Shown: positions 48,622 through 61,000 of the stretch, in pieces
Position numbering within the stretch: the first letter of the stretch is position 1
How the letters are laid out: each line of letters starts with the position of its first letter
Source of the DNA: Panorpa germanica
Taxonomy: Eukaryota > Arthropoda > Insecta > Mecoptera > Panorpidae
Assembly: GCA_963678705.1 (NCBI GenBank)
Contig: OY783212.1
Location: 1,736,001 to 1,800,000, forward strand
DNA length: 64,000 nucleotides
Direction: 5' to 3'
Position numbers and translations under genes: made by a program
Notes under the pieces: generated by a model
Told to the model about the DNA's origin: nothing
The model's database searches: none
The model's input: the letters and a program-made list of their open reading frames with translations, nothing else

Positions 48622-48960
48622 GTATTCGGATGATAATGTTTCAACCAAATTTAAGTAAGAAAAGATGGTTCAGAAATGAGTCCCATAAAATTATATCAAC
48701 TATAATCAGAATCAAAAGAAATCAATGTAAAACCCCAGCTCACCTTTACAAAATTAATATTAAATCTGTTGATAGATGCCAATGTGTTGAAGAAGGAACT
48801 TTGGATCATATTATATTTGAATGCATAAATTATTGTTTACAAAGATCAAAATTCAATAGTGAAATATTAGATGTGATTGAAACTTTTCCTGTTAATACTA
48901 AATTTTTGTTAAGTCATTCAAAATTAATTAGTGAATTATAATTTGTAAAATAGAATTATG
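48622..48960 (+). pseudogene. Non-LTR retrotransposon ORF2 C-terminal fragment
   Basis: The open frame 48630-48941 (103 aa) carries CQCVEEGTLDHIIFEC, the C-x-C...H-x4-C zinc-finger-like end typical of the C terminus of many LINE ORF2 proteins, followed by FPVNTKFLLSHSKLISEL. It lies just upstream of gene D's start on the opposite strand. It resembles the fragment at 50200-50565, so the two are copies of one family in opposite orientation. Confidence 0.65.
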
Positions 48961-50199
48961 TTAAATATATATAATAAATGTTTGATGGTAGCTATGACGA
49001 ATAAAAGTCAAGGCAAATAAATAAATAAATTTAAAAAAAATATTAGGATGAGAAGCTATTCTTCCAAATGTGATATTGCCGTTGACCTGTTTCCAGTAAC
49101 TGAATAAATATGTATATGCTGACTTTAGTGGGAGAGAAATCCACACAAGGCTCAATCAATTATAAATAGACGCAATTGAGTTTGCGTTAAAACTTAAAAC
49201 AAAAGGTAATTTCAGATTGGCGGTTCACAATTGTAACTAGGTAGAATTGATTTCGTGTGTGAGCAAGAAAAGGACTCTCATATTGAGCACCGCTTAGACT
49301 CCGCATTAGTATCGGTATGCCACTGGGTATGATTTCTCTTCTAGTATACTCGTAATATTGTAAACTAATGTTCGGAGGGTGCGAGCATAGCTTATGAGCC
49401 AAAGGGTGATTGCCGTACCTAGCTTAAAAATAAAATGTAATTTCTATATACTTGTTGTACCGCATGCCTGCAACAAATCATACCGTGTAATACAGACACT
49501 TTCTTGCAGTTGCTTGTCTTTCAAGTTCTCGGCCTTGGCCGCGACTCCACGAGTAGTTTCAAGCTCATTGTGTATTGACGTTGTCGTTGACGTTGACGCA
49601 TGACGTATCTAAATGCCTCGCCTTCATTGTCTCCTCTTCAAGAGCTCTACTTTGTATCTTGGAGGGTTCTCAAAGACATTTTAAGTATTCCATGTGTCAC
49701 ATCACCACCAGTTCTTACAAACACAGGAGGCATCGAAATCACCGTCAAGTAGATTCACAGCAAATCTAGTGACGTCAAACTGCGATAATGAATAAGATGG
49801 CAATAAATCCCAATCAGAATTGGTAATGATCGATGCAGAATGCGCGCTCTGCAAATTTAAACAATGGCTCGTGTAAAACATTTTGGCGACATCTTCAAGG
49901 AGTGTTCTTAGTCATCATTTTTAGGTTCATTCATTATTCATTTTATGAGTATTAAATTTTATGTGTACAAAAACTTTTAACCTAACTGATGATCACGAGT
50001 TCGTAACATGATCGAACACTGGAGGACTTTATTTCTTTGTTGTTGGGAGACATATAACACCTTGCATTTTAATAGGCAGCCAGTTGATCCAGGATCAACT
50101 CTTTTGCTAAGGCGCAGTTCGAAGTACTAAAGAAATTTGGACGTTTTACTAGAAAATTAAAATTGAATTTAGTAGTAGATACTAATGTTTGTCCTAACG

Positions 50200-50565
50200 T
50201 TACGTTTTCTTATTTAATATGTCAATAAAAGACATTAAAAATCTTTCTTTTTTTTTTAATTTATATCCCGACAACAAGAATGATCTATTCATGGCCACTG
50301 CCGTTATAAATTTCGGTGTCGCGATCAAAAAGGCGGTGTTAACAGGAAGAGTCAGCAAAGTATGTAGCACAGCCCTTTGAATTCCATTTCTTGCTATTGC
50401 TGTATTTTTACATTGCCACAGAATGTGGTCAGGGTCTGCCTCCTCTTCACCACATTCGCACTTAGTGTTGGTAATGATCTTGTTTCTTGCTAGATGTTTC
50501 GGAGCTCTAGTATGATTCATTCTTAGTCTTGAGGTCATTGTCATTAATCTTTTGGCCATTTTAGT
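50200..50565 (-). pseudogene. Non-LTR retrotransposon ORF2 C-terminal fragment
   Basis: The open frame 50200-50559 (119 aa) reads LARNKIITNTKCECGEEEAD, then PDHILWQC and LPVNTAFLIATPKFITA: the same C-x-C...H-x4-C end block as at 48.6 kb. No RT motifs remain. A 5'-truncated LINE copy on the minus strand. Confidence 0.65.
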
Positions 50566-50940
50566 TTAGAAAACCATGGCCTACGTTTCAGTACTGGTTG
50601 TATTTTATAGAATTCTCTACCTTTATCAGAATTATACCACTTGTGCTGCTGCTTTTTCAATTCATTTGCTCATTTAATTTGAACTATAAATAATCTTTAG
50701 GTTAATAAGCTTTATCAACGTCAGGAAATATAAAATTATTTCTAAAGATAACTTTTGTTATGTAAGCTTACAATAAATTCAAATGGTGTTATGTATCAAA
50801 TAAACTAAATTATGTTTATATGTAAGTGTTATGTAAATAAACCATAAATATCTATATAATTGTGTTTACCGGTTAAAGATGATTTAGTCTCAAAATGGTT
50901 AACTAACCTTTAAACTAAAGACCATAGTAGCCCAGTCATT

Positions 50941-53686
50941 ATAGTAAGTTCACCTCGGAATTCGAGATACCCAGCTGTAAGTCTGTAAATACTTGTATAT
51001 TGACACCCTAAAAGTTGTCTCAAAACCTACATATGGTAGGGTGTGCGCAACTATTAAATTTCAAGGTCAAAGGTCACAATAATCGGTTTTTTGCGCTTTT
51101 TTTGTAAATATCTCATTTCCTATGGGTTTTTTGCTATTTGTATTTATTATCAATATTGTAGAATACAAAATTCTCTACAAATTTTGTTTAAAAAAATTTT
51201 TTATACGGTGAACCGTTTTCAAGATAGAGGGCGGAGAGCGCGCGGTCATAGGATCACTTTAGGTCAACCGGTGCCTCCGGTCGAAAACGCGCCATATATA
51301 GTTGATGAACTATCGATAAATCAATGATTATAAATATTTGTCAATTTTTATTAACTATTATATTATATTTTATCATTTTTTTCCCAACCTATCCACTTTT
51401 TATTCATCCCATTCACTTTTGTCCATGTAATTGCAGAAATTGTTAATGAAAATATAGGAATTATATTTGAATTTTAACCTAATTAATATTAATAACTTCT
51501 TATATGATCAAAAAAAAAAAAAAAATAATTATGAATTAATCTTTTTATTAAAAAATATCATTCAATACACATACACATATTTTTATTAAAAGTAAAAAAA
51601 TGGAATAAAGGGTACAAAAACTACAATTTATAATTTTAATCATCTTCTTCCTCTTCATCGTCGTCTTCTGGCTGCTGGTAAATTTCAAACTGGTCTTCAT
51701 TATCGTCTTCAACGACATTTGTCTCAAGTTCTTCCATGAATTCTGGGTCAAAGGTTCCATCTTCGTTAATGTTGCTCTGATATGGTAGAGCATTGAGACA
51801 AGCTTGCCCATTACATTGGCCACAAGCTAAAGAGCATTGCAAGCCCGCTTTCCTGCATCCGCATCGCGAACCACAACCACTCTTGCAGTTGCAGAAAATT
51901 GTATTAAGCAAATCTTCTGGAGCAGCTGGTAAAATTGTCATGATAGGCTCCAGAAAATCGTTTCGCATTGCCCAACCCCATACCTGGGGTTCCAAATCAT
52001 GCCCTAACCAAGTTTCAACTTGATAATATACACGTTTGAAATGTTGATGAGCAGCTGCACTTGTTGGTGGAATATTTGAAAGCTGCACAGGTTTATTAAG
52101 TTTTGTAGACTTGACGTAATGCATATAACGAAGATGATCGAGACTTTTCACAGATTTCGGAGCATTATAGACTGCCAATAAGGTTTGAGTTCCACTCTCT
52201 AATAATCTCTGGGCCGAACAATTTTCTTCCTCAAATGCTGCAGCTAGTTCATCCAAATTTGTCAGTTTCTCAAAAACTTTTAAAAATGTTTTTTTTTCCC
52301 TTTTTAAAAAGCGCAGAAGTTGTGTCACAGCCACAAAATATGTGTTTTGGAATGAGGATAATTATCAAAACTTTTAGTCGAGTATATCTCCGTTTTTACA
52401 TTTCCTTTCCCAACTTTTTTAAAGAAAATTTCTTGTTCGTAAGACAGTGTACGCCCAATTAAAATGACAAGTAAATCAATATCTTGTCCTATTATAACTG
52501 CAGTTTTTTCAGACTTTGATTCTTCAATTGCAGTTTTAACAATAAGAACATCCGCACATTGCAGTTCGTAGAGATTTCATACCGCGCACTACTTCAATAA
52601 GCGATTCACCTCCCGAATCTGACTTATTACATAGAAAACACAAATCAGCCATAGTTCTATAATATAATAATTCCCAGGTATAATTTTTGACGTAGTGGAA
52701 GGATTTTAAAATTTACAGATGTTAAAGAAGATGCATGTTGCGTACTATAAGTCTTAATAGACAGAACCAGCTGATGGACCACATCGGCTCTTTAATTTTA
52801 GTTTTTTTTTTGTTATAAATGTAAATTGATTGTAAATTTTGTATTCATTATTAGTTTAAGGATTGTGCTAGTAACATTGTAATTTAGATTGTATTGTACT
52901 TATGTTTATTTTACTATTAACTTTAACTATTATATTCGACGAACAAAGACATTCCTTTTTTTGCACAGTTGCTTGTAGTTTGAATAAATTAATTTTAAAC
53001 GAATAAACATTAACGTGGTTTTCTTCACATTTTTCGGCAACATCATCGTACAACATCGCAAAAATGATCGCGGTTCAAACAATGCACTTAATTATTTTCT
53101 ATTTAAAATGTCATTAGTGTAAATGGGAATATAATTATATTATGATTCAAGTTTTTCCCTTAATTATTTTTTAATTTTAGGAAACGGTTATCAGTATTAT
53201 TGAATAGATATAGATTTATTGCATGAAAAAAATGATAAAATATAATATAATAGTTAATAAAAATTGACAAATATTTATAATCATTGATTTATCGATAGTT
53301 CATCAACTATATATGGCGCGTTTTCGACCGGAGGCACCGGTTGACCTGAAGTGATCCTATGACCGCGCGCTCTCCGCCCTCTATCTTGAAAACGGTTCAC
53401 CGTATAAAAAATTTTTTTAAACAAAATTTGTAGAGAATTTTGTATTCTACAATATTAATAATAAATACAAATAGCAAAAAACCTATAGGAAATGAGATAT
53501 TTACAAAAAAAGCGCAAAAAACCGATTTTTGTGACCTTTGACCTTGAAATTTAATAGTTGCGCACACCCTACCATATGTAGGTTTTGAGACAACTTTTAG
53601 GGTGTCAATATACAAGTATTTACAAACTTACAGCTGGGTATCTCGAATTCCGAGATTCTTACCTAATTTAAGCTTAAATGACTGGG
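50941..53686. mobile_element. 2.75-kb element with about 450-bp terminal inverted repeats
   Basis: The left arm (50941-51383) and right arm (53228-53686) are near-identical inverted copies, both starting CCCAGTCAT at the outer end and meeting around TATCATTTTTTT inside. The outermost 40 bp carry small indels; the inner about 390 bp differ at only a few positions. Each arm includes a GC-rich stretch with GCGCGCGGTC. Between them lies the broken gene at 51636-52652. CCATAG occurs just outside both ends, but no clean target duplication can be set. I do not recognise the superfamily; the long arms resemble fold-back type DNA transposons. Near-identity of the arms suggests fairly recent insertion or gene conversion. 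Confidence 0.85.
51636..52652 (-). pseudogene. Frameshifted CXC-cysteine protein gene inside the inverted-repeat element
   Basis: The longest open part (51636-52334, 232 aa) contains VYYQVETWLGHDLEPQVWGW, then CNCKSGCGSRCGCRK and CSLACGQCNGQACLN, a tesmin/TSO1-like CXC cysteine cluster, and an acidic tail (EDDDEEEEDD). Upstream pieces in other frames continue the same protein: MADLCFLCNKSDSGGES near 52652, then AVIIGQDIDLLVILIGRT, then CGCDTTSALF. At least three single-base shifts (near 52545, 52335 and 52275) separate them, so the Met at 52334 is not a real start. This block order is, from memory, that of a repetitive gene family of unknown function in invertebrate genomes. The short distance from the N-terminal piece to the IGQDIDLL block suggests an internal deletion. 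Function not established. Confidence 0.7.
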
Positions 53687-54049
53687 CCATAGATTATTTA
53701 CAGATAATAAAGTCATATGAAGCTTAATTTATTGTTATCATTATCAAAATAAATTCAGAAGAATATTGTAAAAACCCACACTTTCCTCTTAAGGTCATAT
53801 CCTATTCTTAATGCTATCAATCAAATAATGAATGGTTGGTAGAATATCTGCGTTTCTTTTTTGTACTAAATTCTTTTTATTTACCTTAATCAATTGACCA
53901 TTCGAAATGTATAATCCAAAGTTCAAGAAATTTCTTCGAATTACTTTTCATTACTAATCAAATAATAGTTATTTGGATGATTGGCAAAAAGCAACTCTCT
54001 TTTTAAGATGTATGAATCACATGAGAACTGTGCGGCTTCTTAATTTAGT

Positions 54050-55010
54050 CAGTTAGAAAATGTTTACTTTATCTTATTTTAGCTACATCCTAATAAATGT
54101 TTTCAACAAGAAAATTGCATTAAAATAATAAAAATTTACTATGAAAATGATGGATCTGTAAAAGTTACATTTCATAAAATTTATGATATTTTCGGTCTAC
54201 ATAATCGTTTTTCTGAGCCAACACCAATGCGTGTTCGACCGGGTCGTTCTAGTGAAAACAATGCAGCTGCAAGCCACAGTGTTGAAGAAGATCCGAATTT
54301 GTCAATTCACGACGTTCTCAACAATTGGGATTATCCAATGCGACCATATGGCGAATTTTTCGTAAAGATTTGGCTTTGAAATCTTCAGAGATGTAGTTGG
54401 TGCCAGAATTGAAGCCGACCGACCATTCACAATGCCGTAGATTTGCTCATTTCATTCAAGAACAAGCCGGTGGTTTTTCTGGAAAATTCATTTTTTTCAG
54501 AATTTTCATTTGTGAACAAGCAAAGTTACCGCATTTGAGCTTCTGAAAATCCAAGAGAGATTGTTGAGAAGCCTTTGCATGCATGTTCTGGAGGTGTGAT
54601 TGGGCAGTTTTTTTTCGAAAATGCAATGGATTACGTTATCGGAGATGTCAACAACTCAATTCTGGCCTATTATTGATGAAATGGTATCACTGACAAGTGG
54701 TTTCAACAGGACGGTGCCACAAATCACACAGCCAACGAAATAATAGTTTCACGAAATTCAGCTATTAAGTGGCTGGCCTGATCATGTGATTTAACACCAC
54801 CGGATTATTTTTTGTGGGGTTATGTTAAAGACAGAGTCTATACGGAGCCAATCGAATCGATTGCAGCCTTAAAACTCAAAATCCGTGACGTGATTTACGA
54901 AATAGACACGCCATTTTGCCAAAAGGTTATTGAAAATTCTGAAAAAAGAATCGACATCTGTCAGCGCAGCTGTAGTGAACATTTGTTCGATATTATTTTT
55001 CATTCATAAT
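54050..55010 (+). pseudogene. Degenerate mariner-like transposase
   Basis: Plus-strand pieces in several frames: IKIIKIYYENDGSVKVTF (N-terminal helix-turn-helix), MRVRPGRSSENNAAA, VEEDPNLSIHDVLNN, then WFQQDGATNHTANE-like and, in one open stretch (54812-55009), WGYVKDRVYTEPIESIAALK ending HLFDIIFHS. The layout matches insect Tc1/mariner-superfamily transposases whose C terminus reads TPPDYFLWGYVKD. Many stops and frameshifts; no intact frame. Terminal inverted repeats not located. Confidence 0.75.
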
Positions 55011-55019
55011 TGCCAAACC

Positions 55020-57240
55020 TTACTCTTTCTAATACAATTCCTCAATACGTTTTCATCTAAATTTCTTGTTTCTTTGTTTTAAAAAACAAAGTTCTTGTTG
55101 AAAAACGCGATATATCATATATGTTGTTTGCTGTTTGCTATAGATTTTGATGCCCTTCTTAATTTAATACCTTAATTAAATGTCCATGTTGTATTCAGCT
55201 GTCTTCGCACCAACAGTGCGATAGATACTTTCAAGAAATAAATCATTTTATTTATCATAAATTCACGATTTACTGTTCCATTTACTTTATCAGTGCATTC
55301 ATAATATGCACGTATAAACAGTTACAAGAAAGTATAAACAAGTAATAACCGGGACTCAATGCGCGTACGAGAGTCACAGCGTTGTTCGAGTAGAAAGTCC
55401 TCATGCAACACGCAGCACACCGTAGCGTCTCTGAGAAATATCATTAACGCTATCATTAAAAGAGAGTTGCCTAACACTTAAATCAGTGAATGAGTGTTAT
55501 TTTATAAAATTAGCATGTTTCTAGATTCCACCAGTTCTGCTACAGTGAACAACAGCGTTCTTCATTATGATATTTGATGCCCTTTACTATAAACTTTCTT
55601 CGAAGGCCAAATCTACAACTTTCATATAAATAATATTAGATTTGATGTCCAAAAGAGGAGCTTATTTTACTGTTAACATTAGCGTCCACAAGTCCTCATA
55701 ACTCGTATCAAACGCATAGGATTTATCGTATCAAACATGAAGCGGAGGGAAAACGTTTGGGAATCTTAAAATACGCATGATATAGAACATGTTTGTAGGT
55801 TTCTTTACACAAAAGTTTCCAATGACTTTACGCCATGTTTTAAGTTGTGTTCAGCTGGCGTCAGCTGATTGAATCTTGTTTATCTCAATATCAATTTCAC
55901 TTCCACTTGCAGTTAGACGCTATCTTGACTGTTTCTTTGTGTTCGATTGTTTTCGCCTTCTTCACAACATACTCTTACACTTTCTACTTTTAACAAAAAT
56001 GCAAACAAACAAGTGTGAAAATAATGTTATTCACTTAATTGATCAATATTAAAATTATTGAAAGTTCAATAACACGTTGAAGTATTGGAAATAGAAACTT
56101 AAGTAATCCAATAACGCCAACAGGATGACTATGACCTCAAATTTACAATTATCTTTTAATTCATCACAATATTATAAAAAATACTAAGTATTTTGTCTCT
56201 TTAATTATTAAATTGGCATAACCCTTTAAAAACATTTATTCTCCACCGCACCGACTATTTCCGTCTCCCTTTCACAACAGAGATAATATTGCTTATTTTA
56301 TTTATGTACTGTAAAGATTTAATACAGATTTATTTATTTATAATCCTCATGTTATTCGGTTGACCCTATCAGCGACGTAAATACTGCGTACTTTAATTAG
56401 GTATTACACAGAATCATTTAAAATGTAATTATATTACGGTAACTTCCATTTATCAGGTCACTATGTCAAATCGAACAATGGGCCATAAAATTAAATCTTC
56501 ATTGGATTGGAGTATCACGTACCCTCATTAACGAATGTGCTATTGTGAGACAACGTCTTTAATTAGTCAACAAGAGTGACTCATGATAGTAATACAGTTA
56601 TTGTTTGATATTATCCCTATTAAATTCACAATGTTTAATACGTTTTTGTGTTTCTATTTCAAATAATGAGTTTGGATTGGATGACGCTGGCATTTACATT
56701 ACATTACGCCTTGTGAATACTATACGCATATCGAATATATGTATAATGTGTTGCCTGAAAACAGGCGTTGCATTCTTTATAAAAATCAAATAGCGTACAA
56801 CGTATTAGATAACTATATTTTGAGTGGCTTTCACGACCCTAGTCCTTTTTTCGCAATAGTCAGTCTGCACTGTCACTTACTCTATCATAAATATCATGAC
56901 ACCTACCCAATTCCTACTCCCATACCTTAATATCCAGTGACTTTAATTCATTCCTTCACTCAAACCAAAATCTTTAGACTTTGTAGCCTGCCATGTGCTA
57001 GATTCTATTCTAACAGAGCCAAACCACTTTTGGAGCTTCATTTGAAATAAAATAAATAATGAGGTATAATTTGTAATGCGTTATAAAAGGTTTATTATAA
57101 GTTTAGTTAAAGAATTTACTACTTTTAATACTTCATAGATTAAATGAGACTATACAGGTAATAACAAAAACCGATGATACGTAGAAATCAAGCTGTCAAA
57201 TTTTTAGATTTAATGCTATGGGATTGAAATAAATGTTAAT
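55020..57240. other. Intergenic stretch, nothing coding recognised
   Basis: AT-rich; short frames at 56605-56930 have no domain resemblance. A partial dispersed repeat near 56190-56290. Confidence 0.45.
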
Positions 57241-57249
57241 ATATGCATA

Positions 57250-57665
57250 CTGGCGTTTTTTTTTAATATTCAAATGTTGACGGAGTTATAGCTATATCAA
57301 TTTTGAAATTCTGTTTTTCCGTGTTACTTTTTCTTGTTGGCAACCTTTGTTATATAACACTTCATGGGATACACAACTCAGCTGTTAGTAGTAAATGACG
57401 TATCTCAAACACACTTGTATGCGTCTCTGTGGTATAAAAGAGATGGCATATTTGCTACATGTGATGTCACATGCATTTGGAATATTCTACAACGTTGAAT
57501 CCCTTTAATAATTAAATAGACAAAATGCTTTTTTTAATTGTTAATATCTCTTAACATATAAGGAGTCAATAAAAAATAATTAGACATTTGAGTTTCTAGA
57601 AACCAACTTGATCATTATAATCCACAGTTTTATAGAAATTAAGACATAGGACACAGGCACATTGC
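57250..57665 (+). repeat. Dispersed repeat, copy 4
   Basis: ATTCAAATGTTGACGGAGTT near the start, CAACGTTGAATCCCTTTAAT in the middle and AAGACATAGGACACAGGCAC at the end. Partial relatives lie near 8835-8975 and 56190-56290. Confidence 0.6.
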
Positions 57666-57784
57666 ATTGGATATGGGTGTTTGTTCGATTATATGTCAAA
57701 TATAATTCATTAGGTAGTGATGTGGGTCACACATATGATGCTGTTATATCATAAAAAGTGCCAAGATGGAAAGGAGTTGTTTGT

Positions 57785-57999
57785 AAATAGGACGATGTAT
57801 GGACGAGTTTTAATAAATAAATTAAGTTTAGTTTTAGGAAAATAATTAGTTTTAAATAAAATTAGCAAGTTTAGTTTTAAGGCTGAATTGTTAAGATAGG
57901 AATGAAATGTAACAAAGAAATAGAATACGGCAGATTGTAAAGCCGAAAGGCACACACAATTAACAATAAATCTAAATCTAAATCTAAATAGGACGATGT
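57785..57999 (+). mobile_element. Truncated retroposon with 14-bp target duplication
   Basis: AAATAGGACGATGT flanks both sides (57785-57798 and 57986-57999). The 187-bp insert ends in a (TCTAAA)n-type microsatellite tail and carries the motif GATTGTAAAGCCGAAAGGCA. A target duplication plus short 3' repeats indicates target-primed insertion of a 5'-truncated LINE/SINE. Confidence 0.8.
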
Positions 58000-58062
58000 T
58001 AACTACAGTAATTTATTAAATAATACGAGTATACTAAACAGAGTAATGTAGCAGTATAAGAG

Positions 58063-61000
58063 TACTAGCTTTTACCCCCGTCGCAAGCGACGTCTGTCTT
58101 TTGTGTGTGGCTTGAACTTCATGTAAAAATTTTAATTCCACCAGAGTTTACACCCGACGTAAAGCGTCTTTTTGGCGTGTATATTTGAATCCAATAAAAT
58201 AATTCGTAATTACATTTCATATTTAACTGTTCTATTTTTAAATTGAAATAATAAATAAACTCGCACATATACATTGACACATATAAATTGACTAAAAAAA
58301 TATATTTTTTTTATGAAAATAAAAAATATTTTCAATTTATGCGTTATTTGACCAACTATTTTTCAAAATTTAGGATTTTTTTTTTAGATTCGTAAATAAG
58401 TTACCAAGGTTAGCCTATATACAAAATTTCAACTTTCTAGCTCAATTTTTACTCTCGGCAAATACTGCCCCCGTGCCCCCAAATAAAATTTTGAAATTTT
58501 GAATTTTTTTTTATTAATAATATACTTAATTATTCTAGAATCCAGAATATGAACTTTATCCAAAGTTCCCTACCGTGCCCCCGAATTTCTTCAACCCCCC
58601 CCCCCCTTTTCAATTTTTGAATTTCTAATTTTTGAGAAATGTCAGCAGCGATTACCTTAATACAGATGCAAAATTTCAACTTTTTATCTCTTACCAACTC
58701 AAAGTAATACAGCAAAAAAGGGCTCACTTTTTTTCCAGTTTTTTCAAAATAACGGGTTTCCAGGAAATTCAGGGAAAAATCCGGGGACGCCAAAAGTCTT
58801 AGATTTTTTTTCTCTACGAAATAGGCAATTTTCAAAAACTTCCCTGGAGCCGTTTTCGAGATGCCATACAAAATTCGAACCAAACATATAAACACATAAA
58901 CATATAAACATAGAAACATATAAGAATACTAGCTTTTACCCCCGTCGCAAGCGACGTCTGTTTTTTGTGTGTGGCTTGAATTTCATGTCAAAATTTAAAC
59001 TCATTTTTAAATTGAAATAATAAATAAACTCGTCCTATATTAATTTTACATATAATAACAATTAATTTTTCATACAAACTGACCAAAAAAATATATTTTT
59101 TATATTAAAATAAAAAATATTTTCAATTTATGCGTTATTTGACCAACTTTTTTTCAAAATTTGGGATTTTTTTTGATTAGTAAATAAGTTACCAAGGTTA
59201 GCCTAGATACAAAATTTCAACTTTCTAGCACAATTTTTACATTCGAAAAATATTGTCCCCCGTGCCCCCAAATAAAATTTTGAATTTTCTATTATTGATA
59301 ATATACTTATTTATTCTAGAATTTAGAATATGAACTTTCTTTGACGTTTCCTACCGGGCCCCCGAATTTCTTCAACCCCCCCTTTTTTAATTTTTGAATT
59401 TCTAATTTTTGAGAAATGTCAGCATTGAATACCTTAATACACATGCAAAATTTCATCTTTCTATAATTTACGAATTAAAAGTAATACAGCAAAAAAGGGC
59501 TCACTTTTTTTCCATTTTTTCCCAAAATACGGGTTTCCAGGAAATTCAGGGAAAAATCCGGGGATGCTAGAAGTCTTAGATTTTTTTCTCTTTAAAGTCC
59601 CTTTTAAAGTCTAAGGTTTACCCCCGTCGCAGAGCGATGTCTTTTTAGCGTGTAATCGTGTAGGCGTGTATCATTTAAATCCAATAAAATAATTCGTAAT
59701 TAAATTTCATATTTAACTGTTCTATTTTTAAATTGAAATAATAAATAAACTCGCGCACATATACACACATATAAATTGATTAAAAAAATATTTTTTTTTT
59801 ATCAAAATAAAAAATATTTTTAATTTATGCGTTAAATGACCAACTTTTTTTCAAAATTTGGGATTTTTTTTTTCGATTCGTAAATAAGTTACCAAGGTTA
59901 GCCTATATACAAAATTTTAACTTTCTAGCACAATTTTTACTCTCGAAAAATACTGCCCCCGTGCCCCCTAATAAAATTTTGGAATTTTGAATTTTTTTTT
60001 ATTAATAATATACTTAATTATTCTAGAATCCAGAATATGAACTTTCTCCAAAGTTCCCTACCGGGCCCCCGAATTTCTTTAACCCCCCCTTTTTCAATTT
60101 TTGAATTTCTAATTTTTGAGAAATATCAGCCTTAAATAGCTTAATACACATGCAAAATTTCAACTTTCTATCTTTTACGACTTAAAAGTAATACAGCAAA
60201 AAAGGGATCACTTTTTTTCCAGTTTTTCCAAAATTACGGGTTTCCAGAAAATTCAGGGAAAAATCCGAGGACGCCAAAAGTCTTAGAATTTTTTTCTCTA
60301 CGAAATAGGAAATTTTTAAAAACTTCCCTGGAGCCGTTTTCGCGCTGCCATACAAAATTCAGTACCAAACATATAAGAATATAAGAATATAAACATATAA
60401 ACATATAAGAATAGATTCAAACAGTTGGAACATTATAATATAGGATACTAGCTTTTACCCCCGTCGCAAGCGACGTCTGTTTTTTGTGTGTGGCTTGGAT
60501 TTCGTGTTAAAATTTAATTCCATTTTTAAACTGAAATAATAAATAAATTCGTCCTATATTAATTTTACATATTATAAGAATTAATTTTTCATTCAAACTG
60601 ACTAAGGAAATATATTTTTTATATCAAAATAAAAAATATTTTCAATTCATGCGTTATTTGACCAACTTTTTTTCAAAATTTGGGATTTTTTTTCGATTAG
60701 TAAATAAGTTACCACGGTTAGCCTATATACAAAATTTCAACTTTCTAGCACAATTTTTACACTCGGAAATTACTGCCCCCGTTCCCCCAAATAAAATTTT
60801 GAAATTTTGAATTTTTCTCTTATTAATAATACACTTAGTTATTCTAGAATCTAGAATATGAACTTTCTCCAAAGTTTTCTACCGGGCCTCCGAATTTCTT
60901 CAACCCCCCCCCCCCTTTTCAATTTTTGAATTTCTAATTTTTGCGAAATGTCAGCATAAAATACCTTAATACACATGCAAAATTTCAACTTTCTATCTTT

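Noticed and set aside
50931-53692. Target duplication CCATAG around the long-inverted-repeat element
   Set aside because: The two copies are not at equal distance from the ends; cannot be distinguished from chance.
58530-58919. 129-aa frame in the tandem array
   Set aside because: Not kept open in the other units; a shadow of the repeat.
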